A stretch of DNA of 64,000 nucleotides, from NCBI RefSeq assembly GCF_018143015.1, contig NC_054758.1:1546501-1610500 (forward strand), given 5' to 3'. Position 1 is the first letter of the stretch. Each line of letters opens with the position of its first letter. Below are positions 1 to 11,610 of the stretch, in pieces. Source of the DNA: Lytechinus variegatus. Lineage: Eukaryota > Echinodermata > Echinoidea > Temnopleuroida > Toxopneustidae. The position numbers and the translations under genes are program-made. A model generated the notes under the pieces. It was not told the DNA's origin. It saw only the letters and a list, made by a program, of their open reading frames with translations, and searched no databases.

Positions 1-1277
1 GACTCTTTGTGTTTCATATTTCTGTTTGGTGTGCTGGCAAGAAAAGCCAAGCCAGCTCACTCTCACTTTTGATTTCGGAGAAGAAGGTCCAATTTGGGGT
101 GTTTCCTAACCAAGGAAAAGGGCGTGTGCCACCCTACCCAGTGCAGGGAGGTTCCTTTCTACTCGATGCCGAATTGTAAGTAATGTTTGGTTCATACGTT
201 TTAATATTAATACAATTCTTATGCTTAATATGGCATGTCTGTTTTCAGAAAGAAAGACAGATTTACATATATATATATTCTGCTCATTTTGTCACCAAAT
301 GACATCTTACTCCAGTCTTCAATGTGAATATAATTATCCTTACTAAAATGAACAAAGTTGTATTTTTCAAGTCTGTTAAAGTCAATTATATAATTGATCT
401 ACGATTCAGAGAGAAATAATTATATTACATTTCTCAAATGTTATGTATTTTCTTGACTATCAGAAAGCTCATGCTAATAGAAGCTTGTTATTCATTTACT
501 TTGATAATAAATATGAAAGCTAATTTTGATAAGCTGATATCTTTGTGAATAGAATATTGTTAGGGCCTTTGCTGTTAAGTATTTGGTCTATTCCTATTTT
601 AGACGGCTGTCAACCTAGGGTCAGCCCAGAGTCAATGTGGAGTCAATGTAGGTCAGGGTAGCACCTACCCTCTATGTCCAGGTCATGAGTCAAAATGCCA
701 TTCGAGGGGAATGACTCACTTCAGTCAGCCGAAGCTATTGTTTGTCGGACTCGACCGTAATTCTTCCAAGTTAGAGCTTCAACTCAACTCTTGTTCTTCG
801 TTCTTCAAGGACACGTGTCTTCGCTGATGACGTCAGTCGTGTTCTTCGTCGTCGTCGTCGATCATCGGCATACTTGTTCCTCGTCATAATCGTCCAATCT
901 TCGTAGTCGTCGTGGTTTGTCGATCTCTTCTGTTTTCGAACTCCGCATTTACCCGATTGAAGGTTTGATCAAGCAATCGATAAACTTTCCAAGATTTTCG
1001 GTAACATAATTTAAAGGCCTATTTCCAGATCAATCTCTTCCCATAAACTTGGGACAGTCAATGATGATTATACTCCTTCTCTATATGAAATGATTTATTG
1101 AATATCTGTTTGCAATTATACTTATGTTCTCAACGATTCAATGTAAACGACTTATTATATTTTGTGACATTAAATTGATCACTTCATTTATATCTTGAAT
1201 ATCCTTTGGTCTTTTATTCAGGGTGGTTAAGTAGCCTGTAGATTAATAAGTTAATTAGAGCAGTTTCGCTCGTGACA
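1..1277 (+). repeat. 5' LTR (left end outside window)
   Basis: Direct copy of 6660-7936. It ends in TGACA just before the primer-binding site. The matching 3' LTR probably starts near 6463, so about 197 bases of this LTR lie to the left of the window. It contains a short GTC/CGT-rich run near 845-865 and a GTAAGT-type donor-like site near 177, present in both LTRs. Function of either is not shown. Confidence 0.92.
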
Positions 1278-1279
1278 TT

Positions 1280-1297
1280 TGGGGGCTTGTCCGGGAG
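1280..1297 (+). other. Primer-binding site, tRNA-Pro type
   Basis: TGGGGGCTTGTCCGGGAG starts two bases after the LTR end. It differs at about two positions from the tRNA-Pro (TGG) 3'-end complement used by murine-leukaemia-type viruses. Minus-strand DNA synthesis would start here. The assignment to tRNA-Pro rests on recall of that classical sequence. Confidence 0.8.
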
Positions 1298-1461
1298 ATA
1301 CTTAGCTGTAAAATTCCTAATTAAAGTCAAGGATTATTCATGTTGAAGGGAGGTACTTAGCTGTAAAATTCCTAGTTAAAGTCAAGGATTACTCATGTTG
1401 AAGGGAAATAGTTAACTGTAATATTCCTATAAATTTTCAAGGCTTATTGATGTTGGAATTA
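1297..1461 (+). repeat. Three 55-bp tandem repeats in the element leader
   Basis: The motif TACTTAGCTGTAAAATTCCT recurs at a spacing of 55 bases: starts near 1299, 1354 and, more diverged, 1409. Each unit continues with a form of AGTCAAGGATT and CATGTTGAAGGGA. The array lies between the primer-binding site and the gag start, where packaging or translation-control RNA structures often sit. Any role is inference. Confidence 0.8.
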
Positions 1462-1690
1462 GCGAGTGTAACATGTATGTTCATGAGATGTGTTTATTTG
1501 TTTTGCCCTTCTGATTAGGTATTTCAGATCAGTGACATTTGTGACGGTTCGAGGAGACGGGAACTCTCGCACTGTGGTTGCAAGCTTCTGGCACAAGCAA
1601 GTGACATTGGGATATTGGTAAGAGAAGGCAAATTCTAAACAAAGAGTCTGTTAACCTAACATATCTATTTCTAACAGTTTAGGATCAACC

Positions 1691-4600
1691 ATGGATTCAA
1701 ATTTGTTTGAGTTTGGGAGAGAGTTAGGGTTTACAGGTCAAGACCTTTTGTCATTTGTAGAACAGAGAGAAAAAATAGCTCGAGATGAGCGACATGCAGC
1801 TAGGGAAGATAGGCAACAACAGCTAGAGTTACAAAAACAAGAGGGAATGTTATTAGATAAGAAACTTGAATTAGCTCGTATCCAGAGTAGTTCCGAAGTA
1901 GGAAGTAGTGACGGTGACCGTCGTTCTTTGGCCCCTTCCCCTAAACTCCCTCCTTTCACGGAAGGAAAGGATAGTATGGATGCGTATCTTAATAGATTTG
2001 AACGCTATGCTGAAAATCAGGGTTGGCCGCAGACTAGCTGGGCCATAAGTCTTAGTGCTTTACTTCGTGGTAAGTCATTAGATGTGTACTCAAGGTTGTC
2101 AGCTGATCAGGCAAAAGATTATGCAACACTGAAGGATGCTTTATTGAAGAGATTTGAACTCACGACAGATGATTTCCGTAAGAAGTTCAGATTTTCTAAT
2201 CCCGAAGTAGGAGAGACTCCTAGTCAGTTTGTTGTAAGGTTGTCCCATTATTTAGATAAGTGGATAGAATTGTCTGAAGCTCAGCGCTCATATGATGGTA
2301 TTGTACAATTACTTCTAATGCAGCAAGTCTTAGAGAAAGGAGGTCAAGCACTAGCGTTATTTCTAAAAGAAAGAAAACCAAAATCTGCAGATGAGATGGC
2401 AGGTCTGGCAGATACATTTGTTGAGGCACATGGGGGTCATTTTGGAGTACCTAAAAAGAATTCCCCCTTGAACCATAAGAGTAAACCTAAGGGTAATACT
2501 ACGGTATCCAATGCGCCAATTGCTGAGAACAAGACTAAGGGTGAACAATCAGGCCATCGTAGGAAGGGTCCATGCTTTGTTTGCAACAAAATGGGTCATT
2601 TTGCGCAAGATTGTAATGTTAGACTCCAAGGCGCGAGTTTAGTTAGTTCTCCGAAGCCACCAATAGGTAAGCGTAGGAACCAAAAGAATCAGTTAAGAGA
2701 AACTCAAGATTTAGTAGGGAAACAGACATCAGGTAGTTGTCCCACTTGTAGTTCTTCTGGGTCTCAGGAAACTCAGATCACTGATAGTGTAGAGTTAGGA
2801 GAGTTCTTAGTGTCTTCTGCTGAGTATATTGAATCTCCTTCTAAAGAAATTCTAGAGATAGAAAGGCATAGGGAAGTCACTAGTATGTGTGCTAGTTGTA
2901 AGCGTCGTTGGCATGATAAGCTTCCAGTTAGGAATGGGAAACTTGAATCACATGATGTGAGCGTCCTTAGGGATACAGGTTGTTCAGGTGTAATCGTGAA
3001 GAAGTCACTGGTATTGCCAGAACAGTTTACTGGTCAGTCTAAGTGGTGTGTCTTAATTGACCAAACAATTAGGAAGTTCCCAATAGCTAGGGTCAACATT
3101 GATTCTCCTTGGTTTGTTGGCAAGGTAGAAGCTTTGTGCGTAGAGACGCCTGTATTTGACGTAGTTCTTGGTGAAATTGACAATGTGAGACCAGCGAAGG
3201 ATCCGATTCCAGATTGGAAACCTGGTCAACCATGCAAGTCGCATGACCATGTGAACATGGCAGTTCAGACTCGAGCTCAGGTTCGTGAAGCTCAGCGGCC
3301 ACGGCCGACTTTGAAGGTTCCGTCAGCCATACCTGATGTTTCTTCAGAAGACATCAAAGAGGCTCAGATGGCTGACCCAACGCTAAAGAAAGCGATGGAG
3401 TATGCCAGTTTGAATAGTAGAGATCGTAAAGATAGTGAAATTTCAGGACATAGTTCATATTTTGTCTTTGATGGTGGATTGTTACACAGGGTTTTTCAAC
3501 CAAAGTCTGTGCTTAGTGGTAATGAAGTTAGGCAGTTAGTTGTTCCTAAACCTTATAGGCAAGCTGTGTTGAAGTTAGCTCATGAGAGTATAATGGGGGG
3601 TCACCAAGGTGTAAAGAAAGTAACTGATAAGGTTTTAGCTAATTTCTATTGGCCTGGAGTCCAAGCAGATATTACTCGGTATTGTAGGTCTTGCGATATC
3701 TGTCAGCGAACAGTCCCCAAGGGCAGAATTTCTAAGGTCCCTCTAGGCAAGATGCCTGTGATAGATGTTCCTTTTCTTAGAGTAGCTGTCGATTTGGTAG
3801 GCCCAATTAAACCAGTAACTGCTAGAAAGAACATGTATATTCTCACGATAGTAGATTATGCAACCCGCTATCCTGAGGCGGTTGCGTTGGCAAACATTGA
3901 GACTAGTACAGTAGCTGAAGCTATGGTAGAGGTCTTTTGTAGAGTTGGGGTTCCCCAAGAGATTCTATCGGATCGTGGTACCCAATTTACCTCGGAGATG
4001 ATGCGAGATGTAGGGAGGTTATTGTCGATTCGACAATTAACAACCACACCCTACCACCCCGCTTGTAACGGGTTAGTTGAGAGGTTTAATCAAACACTTA
4101 AGCAGATCTTGAAGAGAGTATGTGCAGACCGTCCAAGTGATTGGGACCGGTATTTGGCTCCTGTTCTGTTTGCGTACAGATCAGCCCCCAGGCTTCACTT
4201 GGCTTCTCGCCTTTCGAACTCTTATATGGTAGACAGGTTCGAGGTCCTCTTGAGATACTTAAGGAACTTTGGAGTGGTCAGGCAAATGATTCTGAATTGA
4301 AGACTACATATCAGTACATTGTTGATCTTAAGGATAGGCTTGAGAGTACCATGGAAGTAGCACAGGAAGAGTTAAGTAAGTCAACCTCGCGAAATATGAG
4401 ATACTATAATGCCAAGAGTAGGGTTAGGAAGTTTGTTGCCGGAGATAAGGTTCTGCTTCTCCTTCCATCAGATCACAACAAATTGCTATTACAATGGAAG
4501 GGTCCTTTCAAGGTAGTCCATAAATTGAGTGATCTTGATTATCGTCTCGACATGAACGGAAAGGTGAAAACCTTTCATGCTAATCTCTTAAAGAGATACA

Positions 4601-6189
4601 TTGACCGGGCAGAAAGGCCCTATGTTCCTTCGTCTGTTGACAAGTCTGAGGAAGATATCACTTCTGCTGGAGCTTTAGAGGTAGTTGTTGGAGCTTCAGT
4701 TATAGATGGGTATGAGGATAGCATTCAAGAGACTCCCTCTATCCCTAGTAGTATAAGGATAGGTGTCCCAGTGTTAGAAGCACAGGAAACCATTGATGAT
4801 GTTGAACTTGGTTCTGATTTGTCGACTCAACAGAGAAACGAAGTTAGTTCTCTACTTGAGGATTTTCCGGATGTGATGACTGATGTGCCAGGTAAAACCC
4901 TTTTAGGCAATCATTCTATCCGTTTGACTTCTGCTGATCCCATTCGACAAAGACCATATCCCGTCCCACATGCACTGCGTTCTGTGATACAGGATGAGAC
5001 AGAGAAGATGGTCAAAATGGGAGTGATAGAGAAGTCAAATTCTCCTTACTCGTCCCCAATAGTCATAGTAAAGAAATCAGATGGCAGCAATCGTTTCTGT
5101 ATAGATTTCCGTAGACTGAATCGCATCACAATATTTGATGCAGAACCTTTGCCAAGTGCAGATGAAATCTTTGCTAGTCTTTCTGGATCTTGTTACTTTT
5201 CTAAGGTGGACTTAAGCAAAGGTTACTGGCAAATCCCTTTGTCAGAAGATGCCAAAGCCAAGACAGCTTTTCAGAGTCCAAGTGGATTGTTCCAGTTTCG
5301 TGTCATGCCGTTTGGTTTGGTCAATGCACCTGCCACTTTTAGCAGGGTCATGAGGTCTTTGTTGGCAGACATGAAGCACGTCACCAATTATCTGGATGAC
5401 ATTCTCATTCATACTTCGACTTGGTCAGAACACATATCTACCTTGTATGAGCTTTTGGGAAGATTGCGAGCAGCAGGGCTCACTGCTCGACCCAGCAAGT
5501 GCCAACTCGGTTGCACAAAGGTAGAATTCTTAGGCCATATTGTCCAAGCAGGTAAGATCCAACCCATGTTGGATAAGGTAGAGAAGATCCGTGATGCTAA
5601 GAAGCCTGAAACTAAGAAGCAGCTTCGTGCATTCATCGGATTAGCCAGCTATTACCGGCGCTTTATCCCAAATTTTGCGTCGAAAGCATCGCGTCTGACA
5701 GACAAGACAAGGAATCGGGAGCCTAACCAGTTGAAATGGACTGCTGAAGAGGAGGCAGCCTTCAAAGTTTTGAAGGAAAGTCTCACCCAGAGCCCCATCC
5801 TTTGTCTGCCTGATGTTCAGAAGAAGTTCATTTTAAGAACGGATGCATCTTCTACTGGGCTTGGTGCTGTACTCCTTCAGGAGCATGATGGAGAGAAACA
5901 GCCTGTTGCTTATGCAAGTCGCAAGCTTCTTCCGCGTGAACAAGCCTACTCGACTATTGAGCGTGAATGTCTCGGATTGGTATGGGGAATAAGTAAATTC
6001 CGTGTTTACCTTGAAGGTACAGATTTTGTCCTTGAAACAGACCACAAACCACTTCTATACCTCAATCGAGCAAAATGTATCAACAGTAGGGTAATGAGGT
6101 GGGCCCTTTCCCTCCAGCCATTTCGCTACCGCATTGAGGCAATTCGCGGCTCCGAGAACGTAGGAGCAGACTTTGTAAGTAGGTTGTAA
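1691..6189 (+). CDS. gag-pol region: Gag, protease, integrase, RT, RNase H
   Basis: Starts at the ATG in AACCATGGATTC. Parts in order, with rough positions: Gag with an N-terminal coiled-coil-like stretch and a retrotransposon-gag region (1691-2450); one CCHC zinc knuckle, CFVCNKMGHFAQDC (about 2572-2615); aspartic protease with a DTG core (about 2968); integrase with an HHCC zinc module (about 3570-3710), a catalytic core from about 3770, and a C-terminal part reaching about 4600; reverse transcriptase with FRRLN, the VDLSKGYWQIP block and YLDDIL (about 4960-5560); RNase H with RTDASSTGLGAVL and ETDHKPL (about 5830-6180). The integrase-first order marks the Gmr1-like group. It is a fossil or near-fossil copy: mostly open, with about one break. 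Confidence 0.9.
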
Positions 6190-6449
6190 AAAAAAAATGC
6201 ACCAAAACATTGAAATGCATGCAATTTATAAGATTGAAAATTGTATTGCAGAAATAAAATGATTTAATTTGATTTAAATTTGGAAAACATTTAAGTCGAA
6301 TCTTTATACACCTATACAAATGGAGTAAATTACTGTAGGTGCTATATAGTGAGCATAGTAATATTTCACATTTATCATGCAAATCATATATTTTTACTTT
6401 GAATAAGATTTAACTCGTTTTTGGAAGAAAATCAGAGCATTTTCATGAA

Positions 6450-6462
6450 ATTGGGGAGCAAT
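6450..6462 (+). other. Candidate polypurine tract
   Basis: The purine-rich ATTGGGGAGCAAT lies directly before TGTAGGATC, the proposed 3' LTR start. TGT at the start pairs with ACA at the LTR end, as expected of LTR termini. An A-run near 6190 is a weaker alternative. The first 197 bases of the LTR cannot be checked against the cut 5' LTR. Confidence 0.5.
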
Positions 6463-7936
6463 TGTAGGATCTTATTCAAAATTAGATAACCCTTTTGTTA
6501 AAGTCCATGTTTTGTTAAACTCTTTTGTTAAACTCCATGTACAGATGTGGACTGCATACCTTAGTAACTAAACTGTAGGCATGATAGGTTGCCAGGTATT
6601 TTAACAGGCTGGGTTGTCATAATAAGTAGACTATGGTTTAACAGGTGTATAGGATTACAGACTCTTTGTGTTTCATATTTCTGTTTGGTGTGCTGGCAAG
6701 AAAAGCCAAGCCAGCTCACTCTCACTTTTGATTTCGGAGAAGAAGGTCCAATTTGGGGTGTTTCCTAACCAAGGAAAAGGGCGTGTGCCACCCTACCCAG
6801 TGCAGGGAGGTTCCTTTCTACTCGATGCCGAATTGTAAGTAATGTTTGGTTCATACGTTTTAATATTAATACAATTCTTATGCTTAATATGGCATGTCTG
6901 TTTTCAGAAAGAAAGACAGATTTACATATATATATATTCTGCTCATTTTGTCACCAAATGACATCTTACTCCAGTCTTCAATGTGAATATAATTATCCTT
7001 ACTAAAATGAACAAAGTTGTATTTTTCAAGTCTGTTAAAGTCAATTATATAATTGATCTACGATTCAGAGAGAAATAATTATATTACATTTCTCAAATGT
7101 TATGTATTTTCTTGACTATCAGAAAGCTCATGCTAATAGAAGCTTGTTATTCATTTACTTTGATAATAAATATGAAAGCTAATTTTGATAAGCTGATATC
7201 TTTGTGAATAGAATATTGTTAGGGCCTTTGCTGTTAAGTATTTGGTCTATTCCTATTTTAGACGGCTGTCAACCTAGGGTCAGCCCAGAGTCAATGTGGA
7301 GTCAATGTAGGTCAGGGTAGCACCTACCCTCTATGTCCAGGTCATGAGTCAAAATGTCATTCGAGGGGAATGACTCACTTCAGTCAGCCGAAGCTATTGT
7401 TTGTCGGACTCGACCGTAATTCTTCCAAGTTAGAGCTTCAACTCAACTCTTGTTCTTCGTTCTTCAAGGACACGTGTCTTCGCTGATGACGTCAGTCGTG
7501 TTCTTCGTCGTCGTCGTCGATCATCGGCATACTTGTTCCTCGTCATAATCGTCCAATCTTCGTAGTCGTCGTGGTTTGTCGATCTCTTCTGTTTTCGAAC
7601 TCCGCATTTACCCGATTGAAGGTTTGATCAAGCAATCGATAAACTTTCCAAGATTTTCGGTAACATAATTTAAAGGCCTATTTCCAGATCAATCTCTTCC
7701 CATAAACTTGGGACAGTCAATGATGATTATACTCCTTCTCTATATGAAATGATTTATTGAATATCTGTTTGCAATTATACTTATGTTCTCAACGATTCAA
7801 TGTAAACGACTAATTATATTTTGTGACATTAAATTGATCACTTCATTTATATCTTGAATATCCTTTGGTCTTTTATTCAGGGTGGTTAAGTAGCCTGTAG
7901 ATTAATAAGTTAATTAGAGCAGTTTCGCTCGTGACA
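6463..7936 (+). repeat. 3' LTR
   Basis: The region 6660-7936 matches 1-1277 almost perfectly. The start at 6463 is inferred from the TGT...ACA termini and the purine-rich tract just before it, giving about 1474 bp. The end at 7936 is firm, because the two LTRs part there: the primer-binding site follows one and a LINE fragment the other. Confidence 0.85.
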
Positions 7937-9480
7937 CAGTGATAATTGTGTTAACCAAGTTTAATACACCCATACTAGTAGAGCAAATTTTCCTGAAGCC
8001 AAATTGATGCGGTGTCATAATATCATGATAAAGCAAATAATCGTTTAATTGTACATCGTTTTTGTACATTATTTTCTCTAAGATCTTTGAGAAGATTGGC
8101 AACAAAGCAATTGGTCTATAATTTTCAATGCATTTACGATCACTCTTTTTGTAGACAGGAACGATTTTAGCAATTTTTAACTTAATGGGAACAATACCTT
8201 GAGATATTGACTTATTGAAAACATGACACAGTGGTTCAGCAATGACATGAATGCAATCTTTGATAACTTTAGGAGAAATGTCATCTGAACCACTTGATTT
8301 AGAAGCCTTCAATGAAGACAACAGCCTTGTGATTTCATGAACTGATGTTGGTCTAAAAATAGAGATGATGAATAATTTTGCCTTGGCATGTAATCTTCGA
8401 AAGATGTTTGGGCTTCTGGAATTTCTTTATTGATATTTTCAGGCAAATTGATAAAAAATTATTAAAATACTCAACTTTCTGCAGATCTGTAGTGAGTAAA
8501 TTTTCTCCATGATACATTTCATCTGGTATAAGATCCCTTTTCCCTCTTCCAAGCAGCTCTTTTATGTGAGTCCAAGTCTTCCTAATATCCTTCTGTGTAT
8601 TTTTAAAAACATTGTCATAATAATCTTTTTTGCTATTCTGAACTAGATTCGTCAAAGCATTCCTATAAGCAAGATACTTTTTTTATTATCATTTTTACAT
8701 TTAATGTACCTACAATATAACTTATAAAGTAATCCACGGTTTTCTACATATACGTTTCTTATTCAGTTTAACAATGGGGAAATGAATATCATACAACCGA
8801 GAAAAGATGGACAAAGAATAATTATAAGACTCATCTGCATTTGTCAAAGTAAAATAATACAATAACCAATCAAAAGTATAGAGATCTTGTCTAAAACTTT
8901 CTATTTTATTCTTTGTAATCAAACGCTTGTAGACCTCACTACTCGTTTTGACAGAGATAACAGCCGGCTCTTAATTGATGCTGGATATTAGCATATGATC
9001 AGACAAGTCTGAGCAAAAAATACCACTTTCAAAAGCATCTCGCACACAATTTGTGAATATATTATCTATCAGTGTTGAAGAAGAAGGAGTAATACGTGTA
9101 GGTTTTGTAATAAGACTAAAAAAGCCAAATGATGTAAAGAGATCAACAAAATCTTTTACTCGATCATCAGAGTCATAATGCAACAAATTAGTATTAAAGT
9201 AGCTCATATTATAAGTATTATTATTTTCGCTACTCAGAGCTTGCAAGTCCTGTTCAAAGTCAATAACAAATGACCTCACTCACATCATTGTCAGGTGCTC
9301 GATATGTTCATCCAACTACAGTCTTAACATTATTTAAAACAAATTCTATGTATATAGATTCGTAGCCCAAAGTTACTCTTAGAAGATCATCACGAATTGT
9401 ATATTCAAGACCCTCTCTAATATAGAGAGCAACACCACCCCCTCTTTTATTCTATTGTTCTCTGCAAGGAATTTCCTTTT
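7937..9480 (-). mobile_element. LINE fragment (CR1/L2/Jockey-like), endonuclease and RT pieces
   Basis: Read on the minus strand, it gives endonuclease pieces near 9410-9480 (KRGGGVALYI) and 8971-9279 (KPTRITPSSSTLIDNIFTN, SDLSDHMLI). These are followed by a linker at 8353-8655 (KTWTHIKELLG) and RT at 7937-8321 (SSGSDDISPKVIKDC, ENYRPIALLPIFSKILEKI, HQFGFR). The same blocks occur in the LINE at 41451-46420, but the two are clearly different lineages. Reading frame changes occur between the pieces, so it is dead. The RT is cut at 7937 by the LTR element; its catalytic FADD half would lie beyond the left edge. Confidence 0.85.
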
Positions 9481-10410
9481 TATTTTCTTAAACAGGGGCG
9501 GGGGATGTCAGCGGCGTAACGAGTCTAGAGGTTAATTGAAAAACACAGTGAGCAAAGCGAGTGAGCTAAAAAGTTGCACATTTTACTATAAAAATTAAAT
9601 TTTGTTATAGATTTTGACATACATAAAAATATGCATATATTTCACCTGTGTTTTCGTTTATTTGCTTTCTTTTCTGGTGACGTTTATGAAGGGAGAAGGG
9701 GAGGGGGGTCTACGGTCATAAGCACCGACGGGGGCGCTAGAGTATTGCGTTTTAAGTAACTCTACAAGAATATGCACTAAAGTAGGCCCAAATTAAAGGA
9801 CAATATCACTGTGCTCGATAAGCAGGAGCATACATTTTTTGAAAAAAAAAACGGCCCACTTTTTTCCCTTTTATAAACTCTTTTGAATTTAAATTCTCAT
9901 TTCTTTTATGTTTTGGTTTATTTTACGTCATACACCTAGATGAAGAACACTAGCAATAATGAAGTGACATTCAACACGGCGGTAAAATAAACGGGACACA
10001 TTCCAAGTGCTCAATTTGTTGCGGCGAAGGGTTAAAATTTAAGAGCTAACCTCATGTAAACATAAATATGAACATTTTGATTGTAATCATGTCCTTATTT
10101 CAAAGAAAAGCAGCATACAAATAAAAAAGTGAAACATGAATAAGTAACAAGCGAAACAGGTCCATGAACCTATACTGGTTCAAGACAGGTTGGAATGTAC
10201 ATAAAAAGTAAATTATAAACAAAAAGCAATCATAGATGAAGGAGGAGGTTTTGATCCTGTTTCTAACAATTTCTCAAAAAAATGTTGAATTAAAATGGTG
10301 TTTTACAAACCAATAACCAAAAAATTCCGAGAAAAAAACGATGGTCGTTATGTGTATATAGGACAATTAATACTACCATTATGATCATGATCATAATGTA
10401 CTTCTTCCTT
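9481..10410. other. Gene-free stretch with a dispersed repeat
   Basis: No gene recognised. At 9535-9630 there is a dispersed repeat with the features GAGCAAAGCGAGTGAGCT, AAAAAGTTGCACATTTT and TTTTGTTATAGATTTTGAC. The last motif recurs near 22570 and, altered, near 57300. The rest is unassigned AT-rich sequence. Confidence 0.5.
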
Positions 10411-10860
10411 ATCATCATGATCATACTTGTCAATATTTTAATATACTTTGACGGTGGGGATGATAATACATCCCATCTCACATGAATTATTATGGGATAC
10501 ATGCCCCTTCCGCCCATTTGACATCCATGCACATGGACGCCCTCCAAAGCGCTGAAAGGGTCCTATCAACACATTTTTTTCTTTTCTTTAGATTCAATAA
10601 CTTCCTCTTCTTTATTTTTAGTGTGTATCCGTCCTCATCATCATGATCATACTTGTCAATATTTTAACAGAATTTGACGATGGGGATGATAATACATCCC
10701 ACCCCAACTTAAGTATTGGGGGATACATGCCCCATCCGCCCGATCGACACCCATGCACATGGACGCTCTATGAAACCCTGAAAGGGTCTTAATAAAACAA
10801 TTTAAAACTGATTCAAAATGTTTTGGTCCTCTTCTTTAGATTCAATAACTACCTCTTTGT
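10411..10860 (+). repeat. 226-bp tandem duplication
   Basis: ATCATCATGATCATACTTGT starts at 10411 and again at 10637. Both units continue with a GGGGATGATAATACATCCCA block, a CATGCACATGGACG block, GAAAGGGTC and a TCTTTAGATTCAATAACT block. The copies are similar but not identical, so the duplication is not fresh. No coding role is evident. Confidence 0.8.
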
Positions 10861-11610
10861 CATTCATATTACGCCTTGTATATTGAGATCAGTTTTTCAA
10901 CAACTCCGTACTTAAATTTTCTTCCAATAATATCATATGAAAGGAGGTTTGTATGGATTTTCTATCTCTTTACTTCACCATGTTCACTCTACTTGCCCCC
11001 TTTACAATAATTTAGCGGACACCATTGCAACTTAATAGGCTTATGCCATCAAACACGTTTAAATTAATGGAAATATTCAGGGAAAAACAAATATAACTAA
11101 TATATATTCCAGTAAATTACCCTTTTTATCAAATTAACGAAGTGGTCGTCATTTCAACCAAAAAGTATTTTTTGTCGTACGTGTCACTGTACTACTCCCG
11201 TAATTATTTATTGTTTATTTAATAAGGGGTAGCCCATTCAACAACAGTTGATCTCCCATGGGGCCCCTATACACAAGAATACAATAGTAAAAAATATTTA
11301 CGGATGAAAACTCCTTACATACAAAATAACATAACATATTCAAACAATCTAATAAAAGCCAAATTGCGAAGACATCAATAATAAGCATCTCAAAATTAGA
11401 GCGATTATTTCAACGGTATACATTCAAATACATAAATTTAACAAAGTAGCAAGTGCCAGCGTAAACCTTAGTTGTCGATCGACCTAAGATGTTTTTTTTT
11501 AGTCATATTCAAATGAATTTAAAGATGACGATTCCCTCATTCTGATATTTTCACCCCCCCCCCCTCCGAGTCCGCGATTATTCCTTGATGATGTGTTTTC
11601 CCTCACCCCG
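10861..11610. other. Gene-free stretch
   Basis: AT-rich sequence with no open frame, repeat or RNA gene that I recognise. A run of Cs near 11551-11563 lies just before the TIR element. Confidence 0.5.

Larger units (their letters stand above)
1..7936 (+). mobile_element. Gmr1-like Ty3/gypsy LTR retrotransposon, 5' LTR cut by window edge
   Basis: The first 1277 bases recur at 6660-7936 with about two mismatches and no net length change, so these are the two LTRs of one element. Between them lie a primer-binding site, a leader and a long gag-pol coding region. The integrase lies before the reverse transcriptase, opposite to ordinary Ty3/gypsy order; this order is known for the Gmr1-like group of deuterostome gypsy elements. 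No envelope-like region was seen after RNase H. The element looks almost whole, with about one break in its coding region. LTR identity implies a very recent insertion. Its 3' LTR abuts a LINE reverse transcriptase fragment at 7937, so it landed inside an older LINE. Target-site duplication cannot be checked because the left flank is outside the window. Confidence 0.93.

Noticed and set aside
6080-6382. 100-codon minus-strand frame at the end of the LTR element
   Set aside because: It overlaps the RNase H coding region and the 3' non-coding part and has no family features.
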